This document shows positions 34,496 to 42,211 of a stretch of 64,000 nucleotides of DNA, in pieces. The notes beneath the pieces were generated by a model. It searched no databases, was not told the origin of the DNA, and saw nothing but the letters and a program-made list of their open reading frames with translations. A program made the position numbers and the translations under genes. The first letter of the stretch is position 1, and each line of letters starts with the position of its first letter. Origin of the DNA: Streptomyces sp. ICC1 (lineage in GTDB: Bacteria > Actinomycetota > Actinomycetes > Streptomycetales > Streptomycetaceae); NCBI RefSeq assembly GCF_003287935.1, contig NZ_CP030287.1, positions 4,058,267 through 4,122,266 on the forward strand. The letters run 5' to 3'.

Positions 34496-34639
34496 ATGCG
34501 CAAGTTCCGTACCTCTCTCGCTCTGCTCGCCCTCGGTGCCGCCCTTCTGATCGGCGCCGCCGCACAGCTCGCCACATCCGGTTCGGCCGCCTCGTCGAAC
34601 ACCGTGGTCGCGATGAACAAGGCGGAACTGGTCGGCTAA
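34496..34639 (+). CDS. Small secreted peptide (47 aa)
   Basis: ATG 34496 with AAGGAAG 8 bp upstream. Signal peptide MRKFRTSLALLALGAALLIG continuing AAAQLATSGSAA, then a 17-residue mature tail ending in MNKAELVG before TAA. The arrangement recalls secreted signal-type peptides, but no family is recognised. It may be truncated, since the downstream 350 bp hold no gene. Confidence 0.5.
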   Translation: MRKFRTSLALLALGAALLIGAAAQLATSGSAASSNTVVAMNKAELVG

Positions 34640-34989
34640 CCCTCTGGTGGAGACACTCGGGTATCGCGGCCGCGGCTCGCGCCGCCACCACACCGGGCAC
34701 CACCCCGGGCCCGGTGGGCGCGTTCTCAGCCGCGCCCGCGATACCCGCGCATCGCCGGTCTGCGCCCGCCCGTAGTCGGGCCGTGGCAGGTAGCCGCGGT
34801 GATGGGATCGTGCCCATACGGGGGAGTGGCCGCTGAGCCGGACGGGCTGTGCCCGGCCGCGTGCTGGCGGCCTTTTAGGTCGCTCCGTCGACTGGATGCT
34901 GCAAGGTCGGGGGAACCTGATCAAGGATGTTGCCGCGACGAGCGCGGTGATTGTGCAGGCGAGCGTGGACAAAGAGGCGTCCAGCCCGG
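34640..34989. other. Gene-free stretch with a long inverted repeat
   Basis: Arms of 20 bp at 34658-34677 and 34728-34747 (CGGGTATCGCGG at the outside) match at 19 positions around a 50-bp spacer. No coding frame is convincing. It may be a terminator or a worn element end. Confidence 0.5.
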
Positions 34990-35412
34990 CTATGCCGTGT
35001 GCGGGGCGATGAGTTCGATTTCGAACCCGTCGCGGGATTCGAGATGGGCGACGTGCTGATGGTCGCCGCCGGCGTGGGGATGGCGGTCGGGGAACAGGAG
35101 CATCCAGCCGTTCTCGCGGGCCTTCGCGGTCAGAAGCTCAACTCGATCCGGGCTCTCGATGTGGAAGGCGAGATGGTTCAGGCCGGGCGAGCACCGGTCG
35201 TGCCGGGCCGTGGTGAGGGCGGGGGACTGCTCGAAGGCGAGGTAGGTGGGGCCGAGTCGCCAGCTGCGGCCGTTCTCCCAGCTCTGGTGAAGGGGGTAGC
35301 CGAGGTCCTCGAGGAGCCAAGACCAGTCGGCGATCGTCCGTGTTAGGTCGGGGACCTAGATCTCAACGTGGTGGAGTGTTCCGGGAACGTGAGGAACCTG
35401 GTCGTCAGTCAC
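34990..35412 (-). pseudogene. VOC-family (glyoxalase-like) protein interrupted by one in-frame TAG
   Basis: From GTG 35412 the frame reads TDDQVPHVPGTLHHVEI, the first metal-ligand strand, then a TAG at 35358-35356. The same frame continues to 34990 with VPDLTRTIADWSWLLEDLGY, GLNHLAFHIESPDRVELL, HVAHLESRDGFEIELIAPHT, a full VOC domain of 140 codons. All else is intact, so this is a recent nonsense mutation or a suppressed stop. Confidence 0.78.
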
Positions 35413-35859
35413 CGAGATTGTGCTCCGGGGGGAAGGCTGAGGCGGCAGCCCATACCGGAAAATCCGGTATGCGATCAGTTGGCCAGGCCGGTCGTATGCC
35501 AGCCAGTTACAGACAGTTGACACCCTTTCGGCGCCTTTCGCTGAGCTCGTGCCGGTATCACGGTAGGGCGCGCTTCGCTGCGCGCGCTTGGGGCGGGACA
35601 CGGCGAGGACCTCCGCACCGGAGCCGGAACACAGGGGTGAGGTGGGGGGAGGTGGTGGTCTCGTGCGACACGGCGGCGGAACGGCTCACCCTGATGGCGA
35701 AGACCGGCTCCTCCTCCTACCGGCCGCTCGGAGCCGTGGCCGCAGGGCGGGGCCTCTGAGAGCGGCGCAGTGCGTGGCCGGGGGAGAGGTCTTCGTCGCC
35801 CTGTCGGTCTCGGACGAGATCCTCGCCCTCACCCTGCCGGAGTCCGGATCCGCAGGCGG
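35413..35859. other. Gene-free stretch with a 19-bp palindrome
   Basis: ATACCGGAAAATCCGGTAT at 35452-35470 has two 8-bp arms and could be an operator or element end. Open frames on both strands here have no family pattern. Confidence 0.45.
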
Positions 35860-36624
35860 ATTCGGGTGGGCTGGGATGTTCTGCCTTGCATTCGTATCGG
35901 CGGTGGAGCCGACGGCCGCCGGCGAGCCAGGACACGGTCCGTTCGACGACCCGTCGGTGGCGGCCGAGTCGTTGTGAGGACTCGATGCCCTTGCGGGCGA
36001 TGCGGTGGCGGATGCCGCGTTCGCGGAGCCGTCGACGCAGGTTCTCGTTGTCGTAGCCCTAGTCTCCGTGGAGCTTGGCGGGGTGCCGTCGACGAGGCCC
36101 TCGGCGGGATCGGATCGGCGGGATGCCCCGAACGAGTGGTTCAAGACCGAGGCTGTCGTGCATGTTCGCGCCGGAAACGCCCAGCGAGATCGGCAGTCCG
36201 TTCCGGTCGGTGATCAGGCGGATTTTCGATCCAGGCTTGCCAAGGTCGGTCGAATTCGGTCCCGTCAGAGGCCCCCTTTTGTAGCCCGCATGCTGACCGA
36301 ATCGATCGTGCAGCGCGACCAGTCCAGTTCCCCGTGGGCCCCGAGTTCGTCGAGGATGGCGCGGTGGAGGCGGGCCCAGACCCGGGCCGGGCTCCACCGG
36401 GCGAAGCGCCGGTAGACCGTCTGCCAGCTCGGGCCGAACACCGGCGGCAGCTGCCGCCACATGCAGCCCGAGGTTGCTACGAAGATGATCGCCGCCAATG
36501 CCTCGAGGTCACCCGCTCGACGTCGGCCACCACCTTGCGGACGTATGGCTTCCGTCGGCGGCACCACCCGCCGGAACAGCACCCACAACTCGTCCGGCAC
36601 CAGCCGCGCAACCAGATCCGTCAT
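35860..36624 (-). pseudogene. IS5-family transposase, degenerate two-frame copy
   Basis: OrfA starts at ATG 36624 (LVARLVPDELWVLFRRVVPP, GCMWRQLPPVFGPSWQTVYR) and ends SMRATKGGL at 36265. OrfB follows in the -1 frame (GPLTGPNSTDLGKPGSKIRL), with an AAAAGGGGG slip site at the overlap, as in elements using programmed frameshifting. OrfB is stopped by a TAG at 36061-36059 where relatives have Lys, reopens as GYDNENLRRRLRERGIRHRI, and loses its C-terminus near 35890. Dead copy, related to 15982-16335. Confidence 0.8.
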
Positions 36625-36669
36625 GCACGGTTCAACGAATGATCACACCATTGGAAACGACGTCTCACC

Positions 36670-36912
36670 AGGCCCGACAGCCTCAAGGCCGGACATCGCG
36701 ATCTCCGGGAACAGCTGACCGACGCCTGCCCCGAGATGACCCACCTGGCCACCGCCGTCCGGACTTTCGCCCCGCTTAAAGCCTCGGCCCGACAACGCCG
36801 ACACTCTCGAAATCCAGAAAAGGGCACCATCGCACAAAAGAACTACTGGACAGGCCGAAGTACCCCACAGCATACGCCCGGCGTGTCCCGAAAAGGATGG
36901 ATGTTTAGCTGA
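36670..36912 (+). pseudogene. Transposase C-terminal remnant (ISL3-like)
   Basis: The frame RPDSLKAGHRDLREQLTDAC PEMTHLATAVRTFAPL resembles the part of ISL3-type transposases before the final catalytic Glu. It decays into unrelated sequence and ends at 36912. Weak evidence. Confidence 0.35.
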
Positions 36913-36965
36913 TGTAAACAATGATCGGATCGCCCCCCGGCGCCTCCCAAAAAAGGAGTCAGACA

Positions 36966-38144
36966 ATGAGGCCACTGCGCCGCCCCCGCCAGGCCGCTAC
37001 CCTGCTCGCCGCGCCCGCATTCGCACTCACTTTCGCCGGCCTGGTTGCCACCCCCGCTCACGCCGCCGCCACCATCAACGTCACCTGCTCCCCGGCCGCC
37101 CTTATCCAGGCCATCGCCACCGCCAACAGCACCCCCACCACCTCCGACACCCTCAACCTTGCACGCGACTGCACCTACACCTACACCGAGCAGATCGCCG
37201 GCCCCGGCCAGGCCGCGCTCCCCCAGATCACCAGCCCCATCACCATCAACGGACGCAACGCCACCATCACCCGCGACGACAACACCGACAGCGAATTCCG
37301 CTTCTTCAGCCTCCCCCCTGTCACCCGCGCGAACCTGACTCTCCGAGACGTCGCCCTCACCAACGCCAAAGCCGGAGGAGGCGCCCAGGGTGGGGCCATC
37401 CAGTTGGGATTCGGCACCGTTGCTTCCCTTACCAACACCCGCCTCACCGGCAACACCTCCAGCAACGGAGGCGGCGCCATCTACAACAACAATGGAACCC
37501 TCCGCGTCGAAGGTTCGTACTTCAAAGGCAACAACACCGAATCCGGCCACGGCGGTGCCATCCTGAGCAGCGGCACCACACGCGTAGACCTCAGCGTCTT
37601 CACCAACAACTCCACCGGCCCCGTCAGTGGTGGTAACGGCGGAGCCATCTCGCACAACAGCATCTCTTCACCCTTCACCCTGACCGCGAGCATCCTCACC
37701 GGCAACGAAGCAAGAGGCCTGGGCGGCGCCATCCATAACAACAGTTCCTCCGCGACCATCTCCGACAGCCAGATCCGCAGCAACGACGCCAGAACTGGCG
37801 GGGGCATCGCCAACTTCGGCACGCTCACCATCAACATGCTCACCACCATCCGTGGCAACACTGCGAGCTTCTCCGGTGGTGGCATCTACAACTTTGGAAC
37901 GCTCAATACCCGCAACACCGTCATCGACAGGAACGCAGTCACTCAAGGAACCGGCGGTGGCATTCACAACCAGGGTGACGCAACGCTCAACGACTCCCGT
38001 GTCACAGGCAATACCGCGGCCCACGCCCCCGCCGGCCTCCACAACGAGGGCGGAAACGTCACCCTTAACCACACCACCATCGCAAACAACAACCCCGGTA
38101 ACTGCGATCCCTCAAACCCCGCTGTCACTGGCTGTACTCGGTAG
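36966..38144 (+). CDS. Secreted right-handed beta-helix protein
   Basis: A 392-residue exported protein. Signal peptide to about residue 38 (PAHAA). Residues 40-120 are an N-terminal cap with a Cys pair. From 120 on, about ten rungs of roughly 24 residues recur with GGAI/GGGI turns and Asn-rich ladders (LTGNTSSNGGGAIYNNNGTL, ILTGNEARGLGGAIHNNSSS), the pattern of pectate-lyase-like or polymorphic-membrane-protein beta-helices. It ends in a Cys pair. Such proteins bind or cleave polysaccharides; no catalytic site is visible. ATG with AAAAGGAG 8 bp upstream. Coding DNA is Asn/Thr rich, unlike its neighbours. Confidence 0.87.
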   Translation: MRPLRRPRQAATLLAAPAFALTFAGLVATPAHAAATINVTCSPAALIQAIATANSTPTTSDTLNLARDCTYTYTEQIAGPGQAALPQITSPITINGRNATITRDDNTDSEFRFFSLPPVTRANLTLRDVALTNAKAGGGAQGGAIQLGFGTVASLTNTRLTGNTSSNGGGAIYNNNGTLRVEGSYFKGNNTESGHGGAILSSGTTRVDLSVFTNNSTGPVSGGNGGAISHNSISSPFTLTASILTGNEARGLGGAIHNNSSSATISDSQIRSNDARTGGGIANFGTLTINMLTTIRGNTASFSGGGIYNFGTLNTRNTVIDRNAVTQGTGGGIHNQGDATLNDSRVTGNTAAHAPAGLHNEGGNVTLNHTTIANNNPGNCDPSNPAVTGCTR

Positions 38145-38346
38145 GTCCAGCCACGCCCAAGAGCTGAAGGAAGATTCAACTGCCAGACCGCTCCGACAGG
38201 CGGTTCATCCAGGGTCCCCGTGGGCATTCCAACGGATACCCCTACGCACGAGTCGGAGAGAGCAAGGCATCGGGTGTCTGGGCATGGACAGTCGGGGATG
38301 ACAAACAGGTACTGAACCTGCCGCTTAACGTCCTGCCTGAACTCGC

Positions 38347-38709
38347 TCAGCACGAGTTGTTGAGTTGGTCATCGAGGAATCGAAGCTCGCGAGCTCGGCG
38401 CCGGGACATGCCGTGTATCACGGCATCCAGGAACTTCCGTGCTTCGAAGGGGCTGCCGCAGCATTCCCCTACACCGCAACCGCCGTCCTCGTATTCACTC
38501 CAGAGGTTGCGGTACGGGGCCCGTACGAACCCTCGCCACATCCTCACGGACTCGGCCGTGACGCCGGGCCACAGGTAGTTCCGGCTCCTCTCGACCCTGG
38601 CAACTTCGGCAAGAGCAGTCGGGGACAGGCCAGCAATAGGGGGTTGATAGGTACGCCGGTGCCGCGGCCACTGCTCGACGCGGACACGCCCGGGCCGTCG
38701 ACGCGGCAC
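38347..38709 (-). CDS. Conserved hypothetical protein (120 aa)
   Basis: Contains NYLWPGVTAESVRMWRGFVR, then GGCGVGECCGSPFEARKFLD and a C-terminal MSRRRARELRFLDDQL. This Cys-rich pattern occurs in a family of short streptomycete proteins of unknown role. The first 20 residues overlap the upstream mobile remnant, so the original N-terminus may be lost. Confidence 0.65.
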   Translation of the reverse strand: MPRRRPGRVRVEQWPRHRRTYQPPIAGLSPTALAEVARVERSRNYLWPGVTAESVRMWRGFVRAPYRNLWSEYEDGGCGVGECCGSPFEARKFLDAVIHGMSRRRARELRFLDDQLNNSC

Positions 38710-38730
38710 GAGTCTTTCTGCAGAACGTCA

Positions 38731-39300
38731 TGGGGTGAGGCCACCGCGGCCACCGTTACCCACACCAACCGATACGGGACCGCGACCGCCCAAGCCGGGG
38801 ACCGGCTCCATCCCCGGCTGACCCGCAGGGCAGCGTGGATCGAACACGAGGGACCATTGCCGATCATCGAGGGAACCGTGATCCGGCTGACGGTCGAGAA
38901 ACTGCCCAGCGGCGGCGTGAACAAGTCCGTCTGGCTGCGGTGGTCGGGCACCGGCGCCGCCCCGCAGGACGTCGACCGGTGTTGGCAGTCCTTCCGTCGT
39001 CGCTTCGACGTGGAGCACAGGCTGCCGATCGCTGGACCCGGCTCATCCTGGCCGCACACGCCCAGCTGCGGCTCGCGCGCCCGCTTGCGCGGGACCTCCG
39101 CAGGCCATGGGAGCGACCGTCGGAGCCGAACAGGCTCACGTCGGCCCGGGTCCGTCGCGGGTTCAGGAACCTGCGCGCGAAGACGGGCACGCCAGCCGGT
39201 GCACCGAAACCCACCAGGCCCGGCCCCGGCCGGCCGCTGGGCTCGAAGAACCGGTGCCCCGCCCCCCGCTACGACGTCGGACGCGTCCTCGCCACCGGCG
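38731..39300 (+). pseudogene. DDE transposase remnant (C-terminal half, frameshifted)
   Basis: Frame 1 gives NRYGTATAQAGDRLHPRLTR, GTVIRLTVEKLPSG and DVDRCWQSFRRRFDVEH. Near 39020 the match moves to another frame: ADRWTRLILAAHAQLRLARP, RRGFRNLRAKTGTPAGAPKP and GPGRPLGSKNRCPAPRYDVG. The N-terminal half is missing. Matches my memory of large streptomycete DDE transposases of the NF041680 type. Confidence 0.65.
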
Positions 39301-39408
39301 AGGCATACGCCCGCCCTGCTCACCACAAGGCAGGCACCAAACGACGCCGCGGCAGCGGCCCCGCCACCCCCGTTCATCGCCACGATCCCGACGATGTTGG
39401 ATAGCGGC

Positions 39409-39735
39409 ATGGTGAGACGCAAGAAGGAGAAGAAGAAGCGGCCCGCCTGGGGCATTCCGAAGGGGATCGTTCTGCTGGCGACGCCGGAGGGCTGGCGTTT
39501 CATGATCCAACCCGTGGAAGGCGGAATGCTCTGCGGGCGCCTGGACATCCCGATCAACACCGACCCGCAAGACGCGCGAGCCGCTGCGGCAGTCATGGTG
39601 GTGGAACTCGCACGCGACGTCCACGACGCCGACGTCGAGGTGACCTGGGATCCGCCCCCGGAGCCCTGGTCATGGACCGCCCAAGTAACCCTCGCCACCG
39701 AGATCGAACCTGCTTCGTCAGCCACCGGAGGTTAA
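39409..39735 (+). CDS. Hypothetical protein (108 aa)
   Basis: ATG 39409, a Lys/Arg-rich start (VRRKKEKKKRPAWGIPKGIV) then a compact alpha/beta domain (DARAAAAVMVVELARDVHDA, EVTWDPPPEPWSWTAQVT). No family recognised. It begins inside a fragment-rich area, so the start may not be original. Confidence 0.5.
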   Translation: MVRRKKEKKKRPAWGIPKGIVLLATPEGWRFMIQPVEGGMLCGRLDIPINTDPQDARAAAAVMVVELARDVHDADVEVTWDPPPEPWSWTAQVTLATEIEPASSATGG

Positions 39736-39937
39736 CGGCAAGCTTAGATGGTGTTTAACCATATTTGAGTGGTTTTGTGGCGTTCTGCGCATGACGGCGT
39801 AGAAGTAGCAGTTCCGGCACCGTGTCGGCCTGGGTTCTCCTGTTTGGTCCCAAGACGCAGGGTCGTGCGCTGTGTGCTTCGGGCGCCGGTGTCCACGCCC
39901 GGGCCTGCCGGGTGGTTGGCGGGTAGCCCGAATCGGC

Positions 39938-40773
39938 ATGCCTGAACGTCGTCGATACCCGAGTGATCTGTCCGACGCCCGATGTGAACTGGTCGAGCCG
40001 GTCCTGACCGCCTGGCGGTCCGAGCGCCGCAGCCGCGGCCTGGACGTTGGCCGGCCGCCTGACCACGACCTGCGGAGTCTGCTCGACGTAGTCCTCTACG
40101 TGAACCGGACCGGCATCCCATGGCGCTACCTGCCGCACGACTACCCGCACTGGAACACCGTCTACGCCTACTTCGCCCGCTGGCAGGAAGGGTGTCTTCG
40201 ACCAGCTCAACGCCCTGCTCCGACGCCAAGTCCGCAGGCAGGAGGGCCGGGAGGGGGAGCCGACCGCGTGTGTCTGCGACTCCCAGAGCATCAAGACCTC
40301 CACCAACGTGCCGGCCCGCGAGCAGGGCATCGACGTGGGCAAGAAGATCGTCGGACGGAAGCGGAGCATCGTCATCGACACCGTCGGGCTCCTCCTCCAA
40401 GTCCTTGTCGCTGCGGCGAGCGTGCAGGGGCTCGATCGCCGGCCAGACCTTCATCGAGCGGGTCGCCGCCGAACACCCCACCGTCTGTAAGGCCTGGGTC
40501 GACGGAGGCCACCGCCAGTACCTCGTCGAGCACGCCGCCACCCTCGGCATCGACATGCACATCGTCCGCCGCGACCCCACCACCAGGGGATCTTCCCTGC
40601 CGCGAAGGTGGACCGTCGAGAGAACCCTCGGCCGGCTCATGAACCACCGCCGCCTCGCCCGCGACTACGAGGCCCATCCGCATCGCTACGGAGCCATGAT
40701 CCACCTCGCGATGATCAACCTCATGGCCCGCAGACTCACCGCCGAATCCACCCCCACATGGCGCGGCGCATGA
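39938..40773 (+). pseudogene. IS5-family transposase with two frameshifts
   Basis: From ATG 39938: RYPSDLSDARCELVEPVLTA, NRTGIPWRYLPHDYPHWNTV. At about 40195 the frame shifts (FDQLNALLRRQVRRQEGREG, CVCDSQSIKTSTNVP with the catalytic Asp, GKKIVGRKRSIVIDTVGLLL), and again near 40430 (TFIERVAAEHPTVCKAWVDG, WTVERTLGRLMNHRRLARDY). All domains are present, so only two small indels inactivate it. Confidence 0.82.
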
Positions 40774-40825
40774 ACCACCATCAACCCGGCAATCTGGTAG
40801 GAAACAACGGGTTGAAGCGCCCTCC

Positions 40826-40955
40826 TAGTGCTGTGACCGGGAAGGTTCGCCGGGTTGCTCGTGGTGCTGGTTGGAAAGGAGTTCTCCAATCAGCGTGGGG
40901 AGGCGGGATGGCGCAACCGGTCCGGGTTCGCGGGCTGACCGAGCAGGAGGGGATC
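40826..40955 (+). mobile_element. IS630-family 5' end (fragment)
   Basis: Begins TAGTGCTGTGACCGGGAAGG, the same terminus as the MITEs, and carries the start of a transposase at ATG 40908, MAQPVRVRGLTEQEG, the usual N-terminus of streptomycete IS630-type enzymes. The match ends after some 15 residues. This fragment identifies the parent family of the MITEs. Confidence 0.7.
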
Positions 40956-41327
40956 TGGTCCGCCGGTCTCCCCGGCGGCGTCGGCGGCGCCCAACTGGCC
41001 CTGGCCGAAGGGGAGATCGCCGCCCACGCCCTCGCCGGCCGACCCGTCCCGGCCCGGCCCGCCCGGACCCCTACGACGATGCGCGCGTTCGCCGCCCCGA
41101 TCGCCGCCTCGCCCCACCCGCCGCTCGGCTGGACCGCAGCCTTGCGCGCGGGCCCTGCCCTGCGGCCCCCGGCCGCGGTCCCGGCCCGCACCGCCCCCCA
41201 GCAGGCAAGCGTGCGGGCGAAGGACGTGGACAAACTACTGAAGGTGCGGGGGGCGGGACTGGGCGGGGGCGCCGCGTACGGGGCGCGCACCGGCGGCGCG
41301 CGCACCCGCGCGCACCCGCGCGCATGA
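40956..41327 (+). pseudogene. FAD-dependent oxidoreductase remnant
   Basis: In frame with the IS630 start: GGVGGAQLALAEGEIAAHAL, then TPTTMRAFAAPIAASPHPPL. The GG(V/I)GGAQLALAEGEIAA motif is the C-terminal FAD contact of nitrite-reductase or proline-dehydrogenase-like flavoproteins. The rest decays into Ala/Gly/Arg-rich sequence, and three GCGCACCCGC-type repeats close it. Low-moderate confidence. Confidence 0.4.
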
Positions 41328-41329
41328 AA

Positions 41330-41370
41330 AATGCCCCCTGCCACTGCGTTTCCGCAGGTCAGGGGGCATT
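41330..41370 (-). terminator. Hairpin downstream of tRNA-Ala
   Basis: AATGCCCCCTG (41330-41340) pairs with CAGGGGGCATT (41360-41370), 8 bp beyond the tRNA 3' end on the - strand, followed by a short T run (read on that strand). Strong terminator. Confidence 0.85.
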
Positions 41371-41377
41371 CAGTATG

Positions 41378-41450
41378 TGGAGCCTAGGAGATTCGAACTC
41401 CTGACATCTGCCTTGCAAAGGCAGCGCTCTACCAACTGAGCTAAGGCCCC
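41378..41450 (-). tRNA. tRNA-Ala (anticodon UGC)
   Basis: A 73-nt tRNA on the - strand: acceptor GGGGCCT, D arm TAGCTCAGTTGGTAGAGC, anticodon loop TTTGCAA in a CTGCC/GGCAG stem, T arm GGAGTTCGAATCTCC, ending GGCTCCA. The discriminator base is followed by no encoded full CCA. Marks the right edge of the accessory island. Confidence 0.93.
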
Positions 41451-41609
41451 GGATCCGGACGTGGTTCTCCCCGGGGAGGGGGAGGCCGTTCCGAAGGACA
41501 GAGTACCGGGTGTACCCCCTCATCTCGCAAAATGATAGGGACTCCCGCCCCGCGACCACTCTCCGTAAGATGCTCGCGAGGTTCGCACCAGCGAAGGGGA
41601 GTAGTAAGA

Positions 41610-42161
41610 GTGGACGCAGTACAGCAAGAGGCTACGGCCAGAGCCCGGGAACTCCAGCGCAGTTGGTACGGGGAGCCGCTCGGCGCGCTCTTCCGCCGGC
41701 TCATAGATGACCTCGGCTTGAACCAGGCCCGCCTCGCTGCCGTCCTCGGGCTGTCGGCGCCGATGCTGTCCCAGCTGATGAGCGGACAGCGTGCCAAGAT
41801 CGGCAACCCCGCCGTGGTCCAGCGGGTGCAGGCCCTCCAGGACCTGGCCGGCCAGGTGGCCGACGGGAGCGTCAGCGCGGCGGAGGCGACCGACCGGATG
41901 GACGAGATCAAGAAGACCCAGGGAGGTTCCGTCCTCAGCAACAGCAGCAGCCAGTCCGCCACCGGCTCCGGCGCACCCACCGTCAAGCGCGTGGTCCGCG
42001 AGATCCAGTCGCTGCTGCGCTCGGTCTCGGCGGCCGGCGACATCATCGAAGCGGCGGACACCCTCGCCCCCAGCCACCCGGAACTGGCAGAGTTCCTCCG
42101 GGTGTACGGAGCGGGCCGCACCTCCGACGCGGTCGCACACTACGAGGCACACCAGAACTGA
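41610..42161 (+). CDS. Helix-turn-helix DNA-binding protein
   Basis: A 183-residue protein with an N-terminal Xre-like helix-turn-helix (LFRRLIDDLGLNQARLAAVL, SAPMLSQLMSGQRAKIGNPA), a helical middle, a Ser-rich linker and a C-terminal helical domain (VREIQSLLRSVSAAGDIIEA, HPELAEFLRVYGAGRTSDAV). GTG start with GGGGAG about 10 bp upstream. The kinase gene follows 50 bp later; this pair seems to be normal streptomycete backbone (inference). Confidence 0.85.
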   Translation: MDAVQQEATARARELQRSWYGEPLGALFRRLIDDLGLNQARLAAVLGLSAPMLSQLMSGQRAKIGNPAVVQRVQALQDLAGQVADGSVSAAEATDRMDEIKKTQGGSVLSNSSSQSATGSGAPTVKRVVREIQSLLRSVSAAGDIIEAADTLAPSHPELAEFLRVYGAGRTSDAVAHYEAHQN

Positions 42162-42211
42162 CGCGCCGCGCACGCAACGGACACAGCTGACGACGGGGGA
42201 CGGGCGCAGCA

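Noticed and set aside
35717..35935. 72-codon - strand frame as an independent gene
   Set aside because: It is the frameshifted tail of the degenerate IS5 transposase (SWLAGGRRLHRRYECKAEH).
40781..41344. - strand 187-codon frame between the IS5 relic and tRNA-Ala
   Set aside because: Runs through the tRNA terminator region and the IS630 end, with no motifs; the + strand frame has recognisable transposase and flavoprotein pieces.
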